Of a stretch of DNA of 64,000 bases, positions 46,157 through 57,640 are shown in pieces. Made by a program: the position numbers and the translations under genes. The DNA lies in the NCBI GenBank assembly GCA_021234155.1, contig JAJEKV010000014.1, positions 7,581,563 to 7,645,562 of the forward strand, in the 5' to 3' direction. The stretch is from Isoetes taiwanensis. Its lineage: Eukaryota; Streptophyta; Lycopodiopsida; Isoetales; Isoetaceae. Under the pieces are notes generated by a model that searched no databases, was not told the DNA's origin, and saw only the letters and a list, made by a program, of their open reading frames with translations. Position 1 is the first letter of the stretch. The number at the start of each line of letters is the position of its first letter.

Positions 46157-46403
46157 AAATTTACACTAAAAAGCATAAAGACTCGCAAATCTTCTCACCA
46201 GAACTCATCGGAACTCTAAAGAGACAGACCACAGAACTCGCTGAAACCCATCAAAAACAATTCTAAATCCGTCAAAAATACAATGTAATGGATGCTACAG
46301 CCAAGACGCCTCCACAGACGCAAGCTGTGGGGCAAGCGCCACAGCAGCGCCCCTCCCCCCCGCGGTCCCCCCGTTGTTTACATAAGCAAACAACCACATG
46401 TCA
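46157..46403. other. Spacer before hairpin 2
   Basis: 46178-46220 resembles 45580-45620 (ACTCGCARATCTTCTC, CAACTCA/GAACTCA), so the LINE piece sits between two diverged copies of one sequence. Confidence 0.45.
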
Positions 46404-46495
46404 GAGTTTCCGTGGTGGAAACTTTCAGGCGGCGCACCACTCGCGGCTCCGCTGCTCGTGGCGGCACCGCCTGAAAGTTTCCTCCACGGAAACTC
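46404..46495. repeat. GC-rich hairpin 2
   Basis: Arms GAGTTTCCGTGG, GGAAACTTTCAGGCGG and CCACTCGCG pair with CTCGTGG, CCGCCTGAAAGTTTCC and CCACGGAAACTC. The tip, with loop near GCTCCGCTG, parallels hairpin 1 at 37683-37725; the arms below it have a different sequence. Confidence 0.92.
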
Positions 46496-47369
46496 CTCCC
46501 GTGACAGTTTCCTATTACAAATACATTATTCTCAACGCAAAATTACAACCGAAGGTTTGAAGCCTCAAAGAGAGGCCTGGGCGCCACAAAGAGAGGCCTC
46601 ACTAGAGACGCCGTCTCAAGAGGCCGATTCAACAGTTCCAAAGCTAGAGCCTTGTCAAATTTATTGCTTGATCTGCTTAAGTAATAGCATCTCCAGCCAG
46701 GCTGCGGCTTTTGTTGAAGAAATTTCTGTGCCGACGACGATGATGATGGAATGAAGGAGAGCTTAGGCAAGTACTTCACAATTGACAGATGTCGCATACT
46801 GAAAAGGAACATTAAATCTGAAAAAAAAAAAAAAAAAAAAAACCAAGAATGGTAAAAAAGACAATGCATGTCCCTGAACTGGCCATCGGTATGGGATCGT
46901 TTGCACCAAAGCCCCACCAAATGCCAAGGCCGCAAGCTGTGCCAATCCAAAGCCCTACTCTGAGCCGCTGCCGCATCTAAGCCGAACAAGGAATGCTATT
47001 GTCTGGGATGGCATGTCTGTTCTCCCGATCTTTCCAAAAATTGCAACTGGGGCCATTGCAACCACAACCACAATAAGCCCCAAGAATAGAAATATGACCT
47101 TCAATCCAATTAAGCAACTCAAACAACCCCAAATATACCATTTTGAATACAATACAATACAAGAATCATAGCTCCAAGCATTGCGAGAATCCCCTCCCGC
47201 AATACGAAACGAATTGTGCAAACTTAATTACACCTCATAGAGTTAAGGAAGGTATGTTATACATTCTTATAGTTAGGCCAACGATGGGCCAACCATTGTG
47301 GCAATCTCCTTTCATTGTACTTTTACCTCTCCTTAATTTTCTTTTTGGAATGCCAAGTGGCCTCGGATG
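46496..47369. other. Intergenic, nothing firm
   Basis: Includes AGAGAGGCCTGGGCGCCACA-type short repeats at 46568-46600 and a poly-A run at 46820-46841. Confidence 0.4.
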
Positions 47370-47432
47370 CTTTAAATGCCTCAGTGGTAGAGCGTTAATT
47401 TTGTAAAGTAAAAGTCTGAATTTCAATCTTCA
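47370..47432 (+). tRNA. tRNA-like sequence (Thr-TGT-type pseudogene or SINE head)
   Basis: CCTCAGTGGTAGAGCG is a canonical D-arm/A box. TTTTGTAAA fits an anticodon loop with TGT, flanked by a 4-of-5 paired stem. GAATTTCAATCTTC replaces the normal GGTTCAATTCC. Acceptor pairing is poor, so this is not a working tRNA. Confidence 0.4.
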
Positions 47433-47639
47433 TGGAGACAATTTTTTTTTGTTTTGAAAGATAAGATCTCAATTGAACATGATTAAAAGTACATTTGGTA
47501 TTACGCCTCTATGTCGAGAGTGGATCATGAGGGAAAATCATACAGCAAGTGAACATCTGCGTGTCTAAAATCGATTAAGATAGCGGTCCCATATTTCTTG
47601 AGAAACATCCCCCTCCACTTTTAAACACCTAATTTGCTT

Positions 47640-48060
47640 TGAAAACTTAGCTTTCGATATCCCGAACAAGCCAGGTGCATGGATGAATTGATCCTGAAAA
47701 GCTAAGAGTCTTCCCCTTTTCCATATACACCAGCATATCCCTTAGCTATATGAATAACCATTTTCATTGGGCTAGACCAGGCATTACTGTACCTCTCTAA
47801 CACCACTTCCTTTAATGGCATTGTTAAATGAAATAATTGTTCGAACTTATTCCATATTTGTGGGATATTTGGCAGTTGATAATATAGTGCTCTACTGTTT
47901 CTTCCGCTCCCCCACAGATAGGCAAATAGGACAAGCATCATTTATGAACTTATGCACAGAGACAAAAGAATCTATGGCGAAAATGCCAAATAAGCCGATT
48001 ATTGTCCATGATAAAAAAAACACCCCATTCTGAAGGGGTTTCAGGGAAAAACCTTAGCAG
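47640..48060 (-). pseudogene. LINE remnants: zinc-finger region of one element and a 3' tail of another
   Basis: 47702-47960 reads, in two frames, ACPICLSVGE and QIWNKFEQLFHL, the C-x-x-C and following W-x-K-F of LINE C-termini. 48008-48055 carries the hairpin tail GGTTTTTCCCTGAAACCCC...GGGGTG of the family at 45632, ending at the CATGGACAATAA terminal block near 48000. Confidence 0.5.
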
Positions 48061-48299
48061 TTTGCTGATTAACTGTATAACTGTACATAAAAGAAATGGC
48101 GTGAAGAAAAGAAGAAACGAAGTGGGACATTATATAGAGAAGATCTCTCATACATCCAATGTATATACTCCCTAAATAATGTACTTTGAATGCTTTTTAC
48201 TTTGGAAGTTGGATTGTGATGCCCTTTGGCTTACCGGGGGAATTTTCCCAACATGAGACTTCGATTATGTATGTTGCTACTTTGAAGCAGTAATTATCT

Positions 48300-48790
48300 G
48301 TTCTGAATTGAATTGTTTTCTATCATCCACGAAGACTAGAATGTCTATGGGATCCAATACAAGAAAGAGCACAACAAGAGCATTGCTATCTAAGATTAAC
48401 TCCAAAGGATTTTCGATGGAAAAAACTAAGCAATAATAGACTCGCTGATAAAATGTACATATGTACGTATCAATGTGTTGATGCAGGATGTATTTCATTT
48501 CGTCTGCCGAGAACCTCCAGGTACAGGATGATGTTGTTATTATTGCAAAAGTTTGCAAGAGCATATTTAGCGGCTGGTTAAGTTTAATCAAGTCAACATA
48601 TCGTGCTTAGATAGTTGTGAACGCTGGATAAATCTGAAGAGTGTGAGTTTCATCTTCAATGGCTCCCATTTGGCAACCTTGATACACCATGTTCTTACAT
48701 TCCTCATGAGTCCATCTAGCAGTTTCCATTCGGGCATCATGTGCATCAGTGCAAATGGATGCAACTGTTCTACATCTCTTCATGGGCAAA
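48300..48790 (-). mobile_element. LINE 3' end, diverged
   Basis: 48789-48607 encodes MPMKRCRTVASICTDAHDAR, METARW and GAIEDETHTLQIYPAF, clearly related to 46156-45821. The 3' UTR follows down to about 48300 with CTTCGTGGATGATAGAAAAC. The CCC/GGG hairpin is eroded. Confidence 0.68.
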
Positions 48791-50923
48791 TGTGACAGTT
48801 ACTGATGTGGAACACATGCGAATGTGGGATTAATCTAGATTTTGACATGTAATATCTTGACTATTTCCAAAACACAGACATTCTGAAGCTTATCAAGAAC
48901 GCATGGATCGAGATACTGCTTCAAGCAACTGTGATCTTCCTTATTATGCACCTGTATATATTGGTGCTCCTGGACATCCCATCTAGGAAACCAACATGCG
49001 AGGTTTGGAAGTCGAGTATATACCATGTTGACCACCTTCTGGCAATAGAGTATATGGCATTCCAAAGCAGCATGCTGTAGCGGCAAGAATCATGTCTCTT
49101 AGAGGCAAAGCATTATGCCTTACGATTATAATATAAATCCCTTAAAACCCTCTTTCGTTTAGGTGCATATTCGTACGAGGGAAATACGTAGGGCAGCGAG
49201 AGACCATCTTAATGAACAATATCTAGCATAATAACAGGGGGTTTTCTTTGTATTTTTGTACGTTTTTTCCTAAGGTTTTCATATGATTTGTTGGCCGTAT
49301 TCCATGGCACATACTAATGCGTACATCTAGAGTGCGCATTGTATTCCATGTTTTAATTCCTAGTTTAGCCCCATGTTTGCATGGTTTTTTGTGCCATCCA
49401 AATTTATCGTCCCATCGTAATGGCCAAGATTGACTCTTTAATTCTTAATCAAGGGATGATATTGAAGCCCCATTTAGCTTCTGGTAGGGGAGGGTGTCCA
49501 TCGGCTGCGCACTTTAGCGCAAAATCATGACAGCAGTCACGTAGAAGCTAAAAAAAAAATTTGCATGCTCAGGCCATAGGCCCAACGAGATGGCCTACGC
49601 AGCAAACCCTGCCACATTTCAACTTGACAATACCACCTCAACTTATGAGGTACCAAAGTGGTAGGGGTATTGGTACCACCAAGGCTGAGATGGCAGCCCC
49701 ATAGGCTACCAGGGTGCCCACTGAAGCTGGATATGCAAATACTTGAAGAACAAATATATTTTATTGGGAACAGACTTAAAATTTATGTCAAAATACAATC
49801 AATTTTAATAAGAACGGTCTTAAAACTTTAAGAGCAACCTTATGCTTGACTTTATCTGAATTGCTCTGAACTTAAATAGCAAACCTTAGAGTTTATAAAC
49901 TCTCAAAAATGAAGATTACAATTTCCATTGGATATAGACAAATTTCAGATAACCTGCAGTTAGAAAATAAATTCAAAGCGAAGCACACTTACAAGGCATA
50001 TGCTGCTGCAATCAGCTAAGATCCAGCTTGACTTCTAGCTAAATCTCCTTTCCTTCTAGAAACAACTGAATAACCTTTGCCTTGTGCTTGTGAAGTTCAA
50101 CCAACGTCTAGGTGCTGCTCCATCAATTTCCTCATCCATACGCTGCGACTGCTTGCCTATTTACAGTCATTTTCAAGGATGCAAAGCACTGCTCCAGGAT
50201 TAACCATTTGAAGAAACATTTCTTTTCAAAAAACACCTTTCATTTCTACCATGGCAGTGCCACAGAAACAATGGCGAGCATAGGAACTCGACTCGACGGC
50301 TGATGAAATCAAGAAATAACTAGTTAAAACGAGGATAATCAAACAAACACAAATAAAGCAACCACCAAAGTCACTAAAAGCAAATTTCCAAAAAATGACT
50401 ATTATGTGTTGTTGCATGCTTATAAAACTTACTCCATCTTTATCAATGACCTTCTACCTACACCTTTGTAGATACAATCATCTCCACCTACACCATCGTA
50501 CATATAATCCCTACATCTACACCTTATTTGAATTAGAAACAATCACCTCTTTGCTTTGCTTTCACCTCTTGGCACATGTAGACAATGCCAAAAAGATCTA
50601 TATTCAAGCTAAATTAAATATGACCTGGTTATTTTAGCCTAGCATAGCTAAAATTCATAAACAAATATCTGTATTCCCTCCACTTATCAAATATCTGTAT
50701 AGCATAGCAAATATCTGTATAGCATAGCAAATATCTCCCTCCACTTATCATGCTGAAGGTCTGCTGCAAACTAAAAGACACCATGCTTGTTCCTCCAGTC
50801 AGCCCTGCAGTCTCTGCTATCTGCAACATTCAAAGGCATTTGAGTTATACACTTGATTCAATAAAGGAGTGATTCAAGTAGACATTTGTTATACACTTGA
50901 ATTGGGTGCTTTACATATGTATA
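48791..50923. other. Intergenic, one unexplained coding-like fragment
   Basis: 48835-49086 minus reads RLPNLACWFPRWDVQEHQYI and HSCLKQYLDPCVLDKLQNVC. It looks protein-like but I cannot place it. 49138-49185 (CCCTTAAAACCCTCTTTCGT) resembles 60705-60750 (CCCTTAAACCCCTTTTTGTT) and may mark ends of a small element. About 50685-50745 has ATAGCAAATATCTGTATAGC repeats. Confidence 0.4.
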
Positions 50924-51058
50924 GAAGAATAGAATAGAATAGAATTGTTTTTATCGTCCACGGAGACCAATCGGCCTATGGGACCCAATACAAAAAGCGC
51001 AGCAATCACATTACTGCCCGGATTAAAAAACCCCCGCCCCGAAGGGTTCTCGAGGCTC
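50924..51058 (-). mobile_element. LINE 3' tail only
   Basis: Minus strand: CTCGAGAACCCTTC, GGGGCGGGGG, TTTTTTAATCC, then ATAGGCCGATTGGTCTCCGT, GGACGATAAAAACAATT and (CTATT)n at 50924-50945. Nearly identical to 45632-45760. Confidence 0.82.
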
Positions 51059-51590
51059 TTGTAGAACTGGTTTGATATTTTTGTGGTGCTCTTGTAGAAT
51101 TGGGTTGATATTTTTGTGACTGGATAATCTATGGTGCTCACTGCTCCTGTAATATCTGAAGAAAAAAATACTCCTGGCTCCTTGTATGGTATCTAGTATG
51201 TTAACATCTGGAAGGTAAATCCCTGTTCCTAGTGCAGAAGGGTCACCTGCAAAAAGAATCAATAGCTTTTCATTACACAAATTTGAGACAAAACCGATTC
51301 TTATATGATCATGTTCAACACATACCCACACCAATTTCACGGCTTCTAAGTTGTGGCAAAACCGACAATCAAAAACAAACTAAGAAACAGCCACCCAGCC
51401 ATGGTTGCTAAGACGAGCAGATGTGAGTATGGCATACGCAAGCCCTCTCTGGCTATGGCACAAGCTATGAAACCGAAGCCCTCTCTGGTCGCCACAGGAG
51501 CCGCATCAGTCTTCACCAAAATCGTAATAGAAACCCTAAGAAACCCTTAGGAGCCAATCCGCGTGCGCCACGAACCAAAAATCATGGCCG
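51059..51590 (-). other. Possible small minus-strand gene, uncertain
   Basis: Around 51440-51350 the minus strand reads MPYSHLLVLATMAGWLFLSL followed by FLIVGF, a signal-peptide-like start that soon stops. A second block at about 51250-51180 (GDPSALGTGIYLPDVNILD) follows an AG. No family recognised and no proven splice. Confidence 0.2.
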
Positions 51591-53000
51591 CCAATGGGCG
51601 GGCGCCGCGAATGGCGACCCTCCCCTATATCTCAAAACTCACATGCAGATATTGAGCTATTCTTTCTAGGCCAAAAACTGGCAAAAGGGAAATCGAACTT
51701 TTTTACAAAGGGGGTCAGCGTCGGATTTAGTCATGGGCAGCATCGGAATTATAAGGGGGCTGCATCGAAACTTACAGGACAGCATCAACGGCCGCCAACC
51801 AGCTTCCGGATCATCTCCAACAGGCAGCTACTGTCGGATCTGCCAAAATCGATTATGTCCCTAAGCCAGCCGGATTCTTCTGCTGGTAATCTAGTTCTTT
51901 GCCTTGATGTTTGCTACAGCCTCCTGCCTTGTTGTTAATTCTGCCAGAGCTCTACACCGGAAGGCCCGATTGGGTGGAGAACTGCCATTAATTACCTTGT
52001 CAATCAGGATCTTCCTCTAGTTTTGGTGAACTAGAGCCGGATCTACCTGAGCTATTGGTGTAGCTCCTAACACTAGGGTTATTTTAGGGTTATTTTAGGG
52101 TCAGCAGCTGGGGCAGCTTTTCTTTCCGCCATCATAGTAAACCCGCTTGATGTTGTGAAGGTATGATGGATATTTTTCCCACTATTAATTTTAAGTAGAA
52201 AGATTTGAAGAAAGCGTTATAATTGCTCATTGCCTCAGAGCCTCAACCTCAGAAATCCAGAGACATTGGGGCTTTGTCTCTTATCAGAGGGCCTTATGCT
52301 CATGGTTCGAAAATAGGGGAGTTCCTCCCCTAAAAATCCGCCCACTTGTGTTAAATTCCGGTCATCCTGAAAATTTTCCGGCAATTTTCCGGCAAGAAGA
52401 TAACAAATTTCTGGCATAATACATTAAAAAATGCACTATTATATATTTTTTCCGGTAGCCTAAAAAAGCCAATGGCATTTTTTCTGGTTAGACTCATTGC
52501 TATTTTCGAGCCCTGCTTATGCTATGCTACTGCAACTTGCAACGGTGAGTGCTTGTTTCAGCTGGTCTTGGAATACAAGGCTCTCCGCACTTTGTTTTCA
52601 GCAGTGAATACATCTAGCACCATTCTGGAGATATCAAGTATTCTGCCAAATCATCTGTTGTTAAAGTGTTATTTGATACTTGAATGAACCATTCACATAT
52701 TATTTCCAATAAGATATTTCACAGGATTGTACATGTTATTGCATTAATCTTTCTTTCTGTCATACTCTACTAGTATTTGATCCATTGTTTTTTATTTTGA
52801 TTTTTAATGTAGTTGCGGTGGTGGCAGACATGTAGTATATCAGTTCCATCACATCTCTCAAACTACGAGTGCACTCAAACTTCTTCTCGTATAGATATTA
52901 CTTTTGATATCCCTACTATTCTGGTCTAGATAGATATTACATGTGGTACTGCTAGCGCACTGAATTCCTTCTTTCAAATGCTCACTAATTTTACCTCATC
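51591..53000. other. Intergenic, nothing recognised
   Basis: Short open frames only. TTTTAGGGTTATTTTAGGG appears near 52080. Confidence 0.4.
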
Positions 53001-53022
53001 CATTAGAGAAAATATGGGGTCT
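53001..53022 (+). repeat. Left 22 bp terminal inverted repeat
   Basis: CATTAGAGAAAATATGGGGT plus CT; perfect inverse of 60450-60471. Confidence 0.85.
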
Positions 53023-53554
53023 CTTGGTGTCCCCCTAAGAAATATTATGGTTTATTTTTTCTATTTTCCTAATTATATTGGAGAGCATTTATCCTTCATG
53101 AATATAGAATCCAAGTGTATCTTGGAGTCCACGTAGACCTATCGCATTATGCCACGTCATTTGGAGAGAGAGAGTAGGAAATCTCGATTAGGGTTCCTCG
53201 AATCAGTTCGTGAGATCTCGGGCGTGTCTCCGAGATCGCCCTGAGATCTCCCTATTCAAGCGAGGTGTCTGGTGGTTTTCCAAGGCAATAGATGCACGAT
53301 TTGAGCTCGAGATCCAAGGTTTAGGGTTCATGTGGGCGTGTGAGTTCAAATTTGAATTTCCCTCATTGCATTTGCTCGGAAAATTTTGAATCATAGTTCA
53401 AATTTGAAATTCCCTCATTGCATTTGCCCGGAAAAATTTGAATTGCAGTTCAATATTGAATTTCCCTTACTCTAAAGTGCTCGGAAATTTTGAATTGTAG
53501 TTCAAATTTGAATTTCCCGCACCTTAAACATTTGAATTCAGTATAAAATCAACA

Positions 53555-56185
53555 ATGGAGTTTCTGGGATGGTTTCTGCTAGCTGCAGTCATTGCCATGG
53601 TTCAAATGAGAATTACCTTGCCTTCATCAGAATTTGCAAAATCTACTGTCAGCAAAGAAGAACATAATGCTTTGAGATTGAGTGGAGCCAAGCATGCTGA
53701 TATCTGGACAGTAGGGGAAATTTACCCACGAAATCCATTCACAGGTAAATGTCCAAATTTCAATTGTGTAACAAGCCTTGTGAGGTTTGTTTGTGAGGGA
53801 AAGTCTGGGCTGCTAGGCTACTGTGAGAGCCTGGCACAATACAGTTTGCAATTAATTTATCAAAATAACAATTTGTCACATTGCTTGTATTTGAGAGATA
53901 CGGAGTTGTCTAAATTGAGAGATCAGTTAGAGCAGCAAAGAAGGAAAAAGGATAAGCAGGTCAGCCAGCTAACAAAAAGGAATTCTCAATTGGAGGAAGA
54001 TATTGTGATGTTTCAGCAATGTGTCAAGCAATTAGAGTTTGGAAGACTTTCAGCAATGGCAGATGCTAGAAAGAATATGAAACAGTGTCGTGTCTTGCAG
54101 AAGAGATTGGAGAGATCAAAGAGGACTGTTCTTGGTGCTCGAGAGAGAATAAAAGAATTCAAGCCAATTGAAACACTTAATATTAAGTGTGGGGCTGCTC
54201 GAAGGAGAATTTATGCTATGAAGCAAGTGCTACAGTCAAGTAAGGGAAAGAAGGGTGTGAGGAAGAATGTTGGCAACATTGTAAGAAGTATTGCCACAAA
54301 AGAAGAAATCATTTCAATGTTAAATTCACCTGAGAATTCTGATTTGAATAAATCTGTTATGGACCTGCTTCTTCATGAGGTGAGTTCTAAAATGGATGCA
54401 AATAAAATTCAAAATGTATGTGATTCTGCTGGAATTAGTACAGCAGCTTATAGATTGCTCTTCAAGCAATTCTCGGATGCATTGAACATGGTTGGGACAA
54501 ATAAAGTTATGGTTCCAAGGCCACACCATCTGAATCTTGTCAGGGCAAGGAGAAACACCATGGTTGAAGAGATCATTGGAGGAATGCACTCGATTAAGTG
54601 TGAAGCACCATTCACTATTTCAGGGCCAAGATCTAAGAAAGGTATCCCCAATGACAGCAAAATTATAAGTCACCATGAGAGAGACAATTTATGGTTTGAC
54701 TTGGAGAGCATTCTGAAATTTATGGTAGTTTTCTATAATATACATGAAGATAGCATTCAAAACAGCCAGCTGGAGGTTTGTTTGAAGCTTGATGAAATGG
54801 AACTCAGCCACAAAGTCAAGTATGAAAGGGTGTCTTTGACACTCATGAATCGGGCATTTGCTGCAGATTATGAACAGCAAAAAATGTTAAAGAGGAAGGA
54901 TAGAGACCCCGAGTGGTTTTCAATTCAATCCGAGGATCATACCTGGTGGTTGGGCCTTTTCCAAGTTCAGAAGGAGAATCATGAAGTGCTGAAATGGGTC
55001 TTTGAGCAGACGGGTATACCTATGCTTGTGGACAGCTATAATAAAGGTAAGAAGGTTTGTGTTGAAGGTTTTGGTTCTTTTTTGATTAATTTCCACCTGG
55101 CATCAGATTTGAAAACTGAGAAAGCCATGTATAATATTAGGTCTTCTGGTGCAAAGACTTCTCGAATGTGCTTGTATTGCTGTGAGACTTTGAAAGAAAC
55201 AAAAAATGGCCCCTCAAAGAGTACTCTCAAATGTAATCAGAGTTTAGCTCCTGATAGACACCTGAAGGATAAAGATCTGATCCCAATTTTGCCTATTCCC
55301 TTGGATAGAGTTCACATTTGTACACTGCATGCTCTTGTTAGGATAGTAGAAAAGATGATTTGGCTTTCAGAGTGCTTTGTCTGGAACATTAAGGATGAGA
55401 AGCAATGGAAAGAAGCTATTGAACGAGTGGAGACATTCTTATCAACTGCAGGATTGCATGGTGGATGTGTGAAGCTGGAAATGGATACTAAACAGTCCTC
55501 CAACGGAAGAAGCTCGGTTCCAACCAAGGTGTCTATTGGAGGTGAGAGGGCAAAGCACTTTCTATGCAATGAAAGTGCCAAGGTAGGTGTATGGGACTTT
55601 GGGAAAAAACTTGTAGATGCAGAGATGGACAGAACCACTAATGGAAGAACCAGAAAAAGGCATGCATGGAATGCCTTGTCCAACTTAAATTTGTTGTTGC
55701 AGAAACAGTACTTTACTGCTGAACAGAAGCTGGAATTCCGAGCTGCTGTTAATGCATTTACAAAGGCATACATAGATGCATGGGGGGAGAGCGAAGTTAC
55801 ACATTATGTGCATATAATTTTTGCACATGGGCCTTGGTTTGCAGATAGGTATGGCAGCTTGGCCATATGGAACACACAAGGCATGGTAAAATCACATAAG
55901 CAAGCCAAGATGGTTTTCAATAGGAAGACTCAACGAGGCGGCAGTAATCTAACTTCTCGTCAATCCAATCCATTGGTCCAAATGGGACAATGGTTCTATA
56001 GAGGAGTGCTAGCAAGACATGAAGAGAATGTGGCAAGACGTGCCTCGCCAATTTTGCATGATGCAATGGCAACTGCTATGAAGAGACGTCGACAACGGGC
56101 TTGGTCAGAATCGAATGGCGGGAACAAACTAAATGAGTGGAGAAGCAAGAGACAAAGAATTGGAAAAAGGTATATTGTTATCTGA
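53555..56185 (+). CDS. 876-residue transposase-like protein of an unnamed family
   Basis: Uninterrupted, with an ATG start after an AT-rich leader with TTTGAATTTCCC-type repeats. Residues 1-20 are hydrophobic (MEFLGWFLLAAVIAMVQM), odd for a DNA-acting enzyme. Residues 120-200 form a coiled coil (LRDQLEQQRRKKDKQVSQLT). A C-terminal region resembles large DDE-type ORFs of animal and fungal repeats in order of motifs: LKLDEMEL (Asp413), FHLASDLKTEKAMYN (Asp518), CLYCC (539-543), PIPLDRVHICTLHALVRIVE (Asp584, His593), and HYVHIIFAHGPWF with SHKQAK (about 760-785). These acidic residues are candidates only; a final Glu is not obvious. The lysine-rich tail suggests nuclear entry. Confidence 0.6.
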   Translation: MEFLGWFLLAAVIAMVQMRITLPSSEFAKSTVSKEEHNALRLSGAKHADIWTVGEIYPRNPFTGKCPNFNCVTSLVRFVCEGKSGLLGYCESLAQYSLQLIYQNNNLSHCLYLRDTELSKLRDQLEQQRRKKDKQVSQLTKRNSQLEEDIVMFQQCVKQLEFGRLSAMADARKNMKQCRVLQKRLERSKRTVLGARERIKEFKPIETLNIKCGAARRRIYAMKQVLQSSKGKKGVRKNVGNIVRSIATKEEIISMLNSPENSDLNKSVMDLLLHEVSSKMDANKIQNVCDSAGISTAAYRLLFKQFSDALNMVGTNKVMVPRPHHLNLVRARRNTMVEEIIGGMHSIKCEAPFTISGPRSKKGIPNDSKIISHHERDNLWFDLESILKFMVVFYNIHEDSIQNSQLEVCLKLDEMELSHKVKYERVSLTLMNRAFAADYEQQKMLKRKDRDPEWFSIQSEDHTWWLGLFQVQKENHEVLKWVFEQTGIPMLVDSYNKGKKVCVEGFGSFLINFHLASDLKTEKAMYNIRSSGAKTSRMCLYCCETLKETKNGPSKSTLKCNQSLAPDRHLKDKDLIPILPIPLDRVHICTLHALVRIVEKMIWLSECFVWNIKDEKQWKEAIERVETFLSTAGLHGGCVKLEMDTKQSSNGRSSVPTKVSIGGERAKHFLCNESAKVGVWDFGKKLVDAEMDRTTNGRTRKRHAWNALSNLNLLLQKQYFTAEQKLEFRAAVNAFTKAYIDAWGESEVTHYVHIIFAHGPWFADRYGSLAIWNTQGMVKSHKQAKMVFNRKTQRGGSNLTSRQSNPLVQMGQWFYRGVLARHEENVARRASPILHDAMATAMKRRRQRAWSESNGGNKLNEWRSKRQRIGKRYIVI

Positions 56186-56729
56186 TTCAAATTCTTGTAT
56201 CAAAATTTGTATCAACCATCTTATGCAGAATTTTGTATCAAATTCTTGGGATCAAGCTGTTACTGACAGAATTTTAGAGCAGTTCAAAATGAAGCTGGCA
56301 TATCAGAATATATCAGATTTTTATTTGAACTTCACAATCAATGGCAGATTAACACAAGCACATGGCAGAGTTCTGAAACCCATCTCAGCTGCTCCTTCCC
56401 TAGGTCGAGTTCTGAAACCCTAAATAGCTGTAGTGGTCGAAATATCCCACATGCTTGTGTCTTAAAAGAAATAGGCATATATAAGTTAAGTGTCTCCAAT
56501 TTTATGTTGGATTGGGTCCTCATGGTGAGAGCCCAACCCTCGCCATGGGGATCCATTCCTCACCCACCCTTTTGAGACTGTTATGGCAGAATTTTAGAGC
56601 AAATCAATACAAGGTTTCTCAACCCTAAACTCCCTTTTGGATTTTCAATTGCAATACTTGTATGAACATCAAACTTCAAAAACAATTCTAAGTTTCCATA
56701 ATACTTCTTACCATAATAAACTTAATTAT

Positions 56730-57165
56730 GACCATTGCTTTGCATAATGAACATTGCTAGTTATGCTTTGCAAAATTGTGACCATAAAATGCTAGTTATG
56801 CTAGTTATGCTTTGCAAAATTTTGAATCATAAACTTCATAAAATTAACAAATGTGACCATAAGGGTTCAATTTTAAAGTTGATAGCATGATGCCATAGGT
56901 GGCATGATGGTTCAATTTTGATAAAGTTTATGGTTCATAAAGTTTATGGTTCAATTTTGATAAAGTTTATGGTTCATAAAGTTTGTGGTTCAATTTTGAA
57001 CCATAAACTTCATCAAGATTAACAAATGTGACCATTAACAAATGTGACCATAAGGGTTCAATTTTAAAGTTGATGCCATAGGTGGCATGATGGTTCAATT
57101 TTGATAAAGTTTATGGTTCATTAACAAAGTTTTTGATAAAGTGACCATTAACAAATGTGACCAAT
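56730..57165 (+). repeat. Degenerate tandem repeats (GGTTCAATTTTGATAAAGTT / CCATAAACTTCATMAA)
   Basis: Several direct and inverted copies of 20-50 bp units built on TGGTTCATAAAGTTTATGG and AACAAATGTGACCATAA, between the two plus-strand ORFs. Confidence 0.85.
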
Positions 57166-57373
57166 AGTTCACCAAACTTGCACAACCCTAAACCAACAAT
57201 AGTACAAAAAAAAAAAAAAAAAATCAGTTGACGAAGGCATTGATTGCATGACGCGCCTTTTTAGACAGAACAGTGCATTTCGTATGCATGCACTCCATTG
57301 CACTCGATTGGAATCGAGCTCTTCATCTTCCTTCCAATTCCCAGAACCATACCCACCAGAGATCGTAACGAAC

Positions 57374-57640
57374 ATGGCCAGAATCAAGATCACCGCCAAG
57401 CTTCCCATGGAAGAATCTGTGAATTCTAGCCAGCCGCGCAAGAGGATCAAGTATGTCGCCAGATTTTCTTGTGTGGAGGTGGAGCGCCTAGTTCGAAAAG
57501 GAGCTGTAGTTTCTGAAAAGGTTCAGCAGTGGCTAGACCGTCCTCATTCAGACCATGAGCGCCTTCTGGAGATAGTTATTCAAGCTGATGGCAATGACCT
57601 GCGTATGGAGCTCAGGATGCCGCCTGCTGGACGTGCCTAG
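57374..57640 (+). CDS. Small basic/acidic ORF of unknown function (88 residues)
   Basis: ATG at 57374 (MARIKITAKLPMEESVN), with an in-frame upstream ATG at 57248 in sequence that looks untranslated. Contents: SQPRKRIKYVARFSCVEVER, LVRKGAVVSEKVQQWLDRP, LEIVIQADGNDLRMELRMPP. The C-terminal part alternates hydrophobic residues like beta strands. A poly-A run and CATG-rich leader precede it. It lies inside the 7.47 kb element and could be an accessory protein; no homology recognised. Confidence 0.45.
   Translation: MARIKITAKLPMEESVNSSQPRKRIKYVARFSCVEVERLVRKGAVVSEKVQQWLDRPHSDHERLLEIVIQADGNDLRMELRMPPAGRA

Noticed and set aside
46763..46945. Poly-Phe ORF
   Set aside because: Translation of a poly-A run read on the minus strand.
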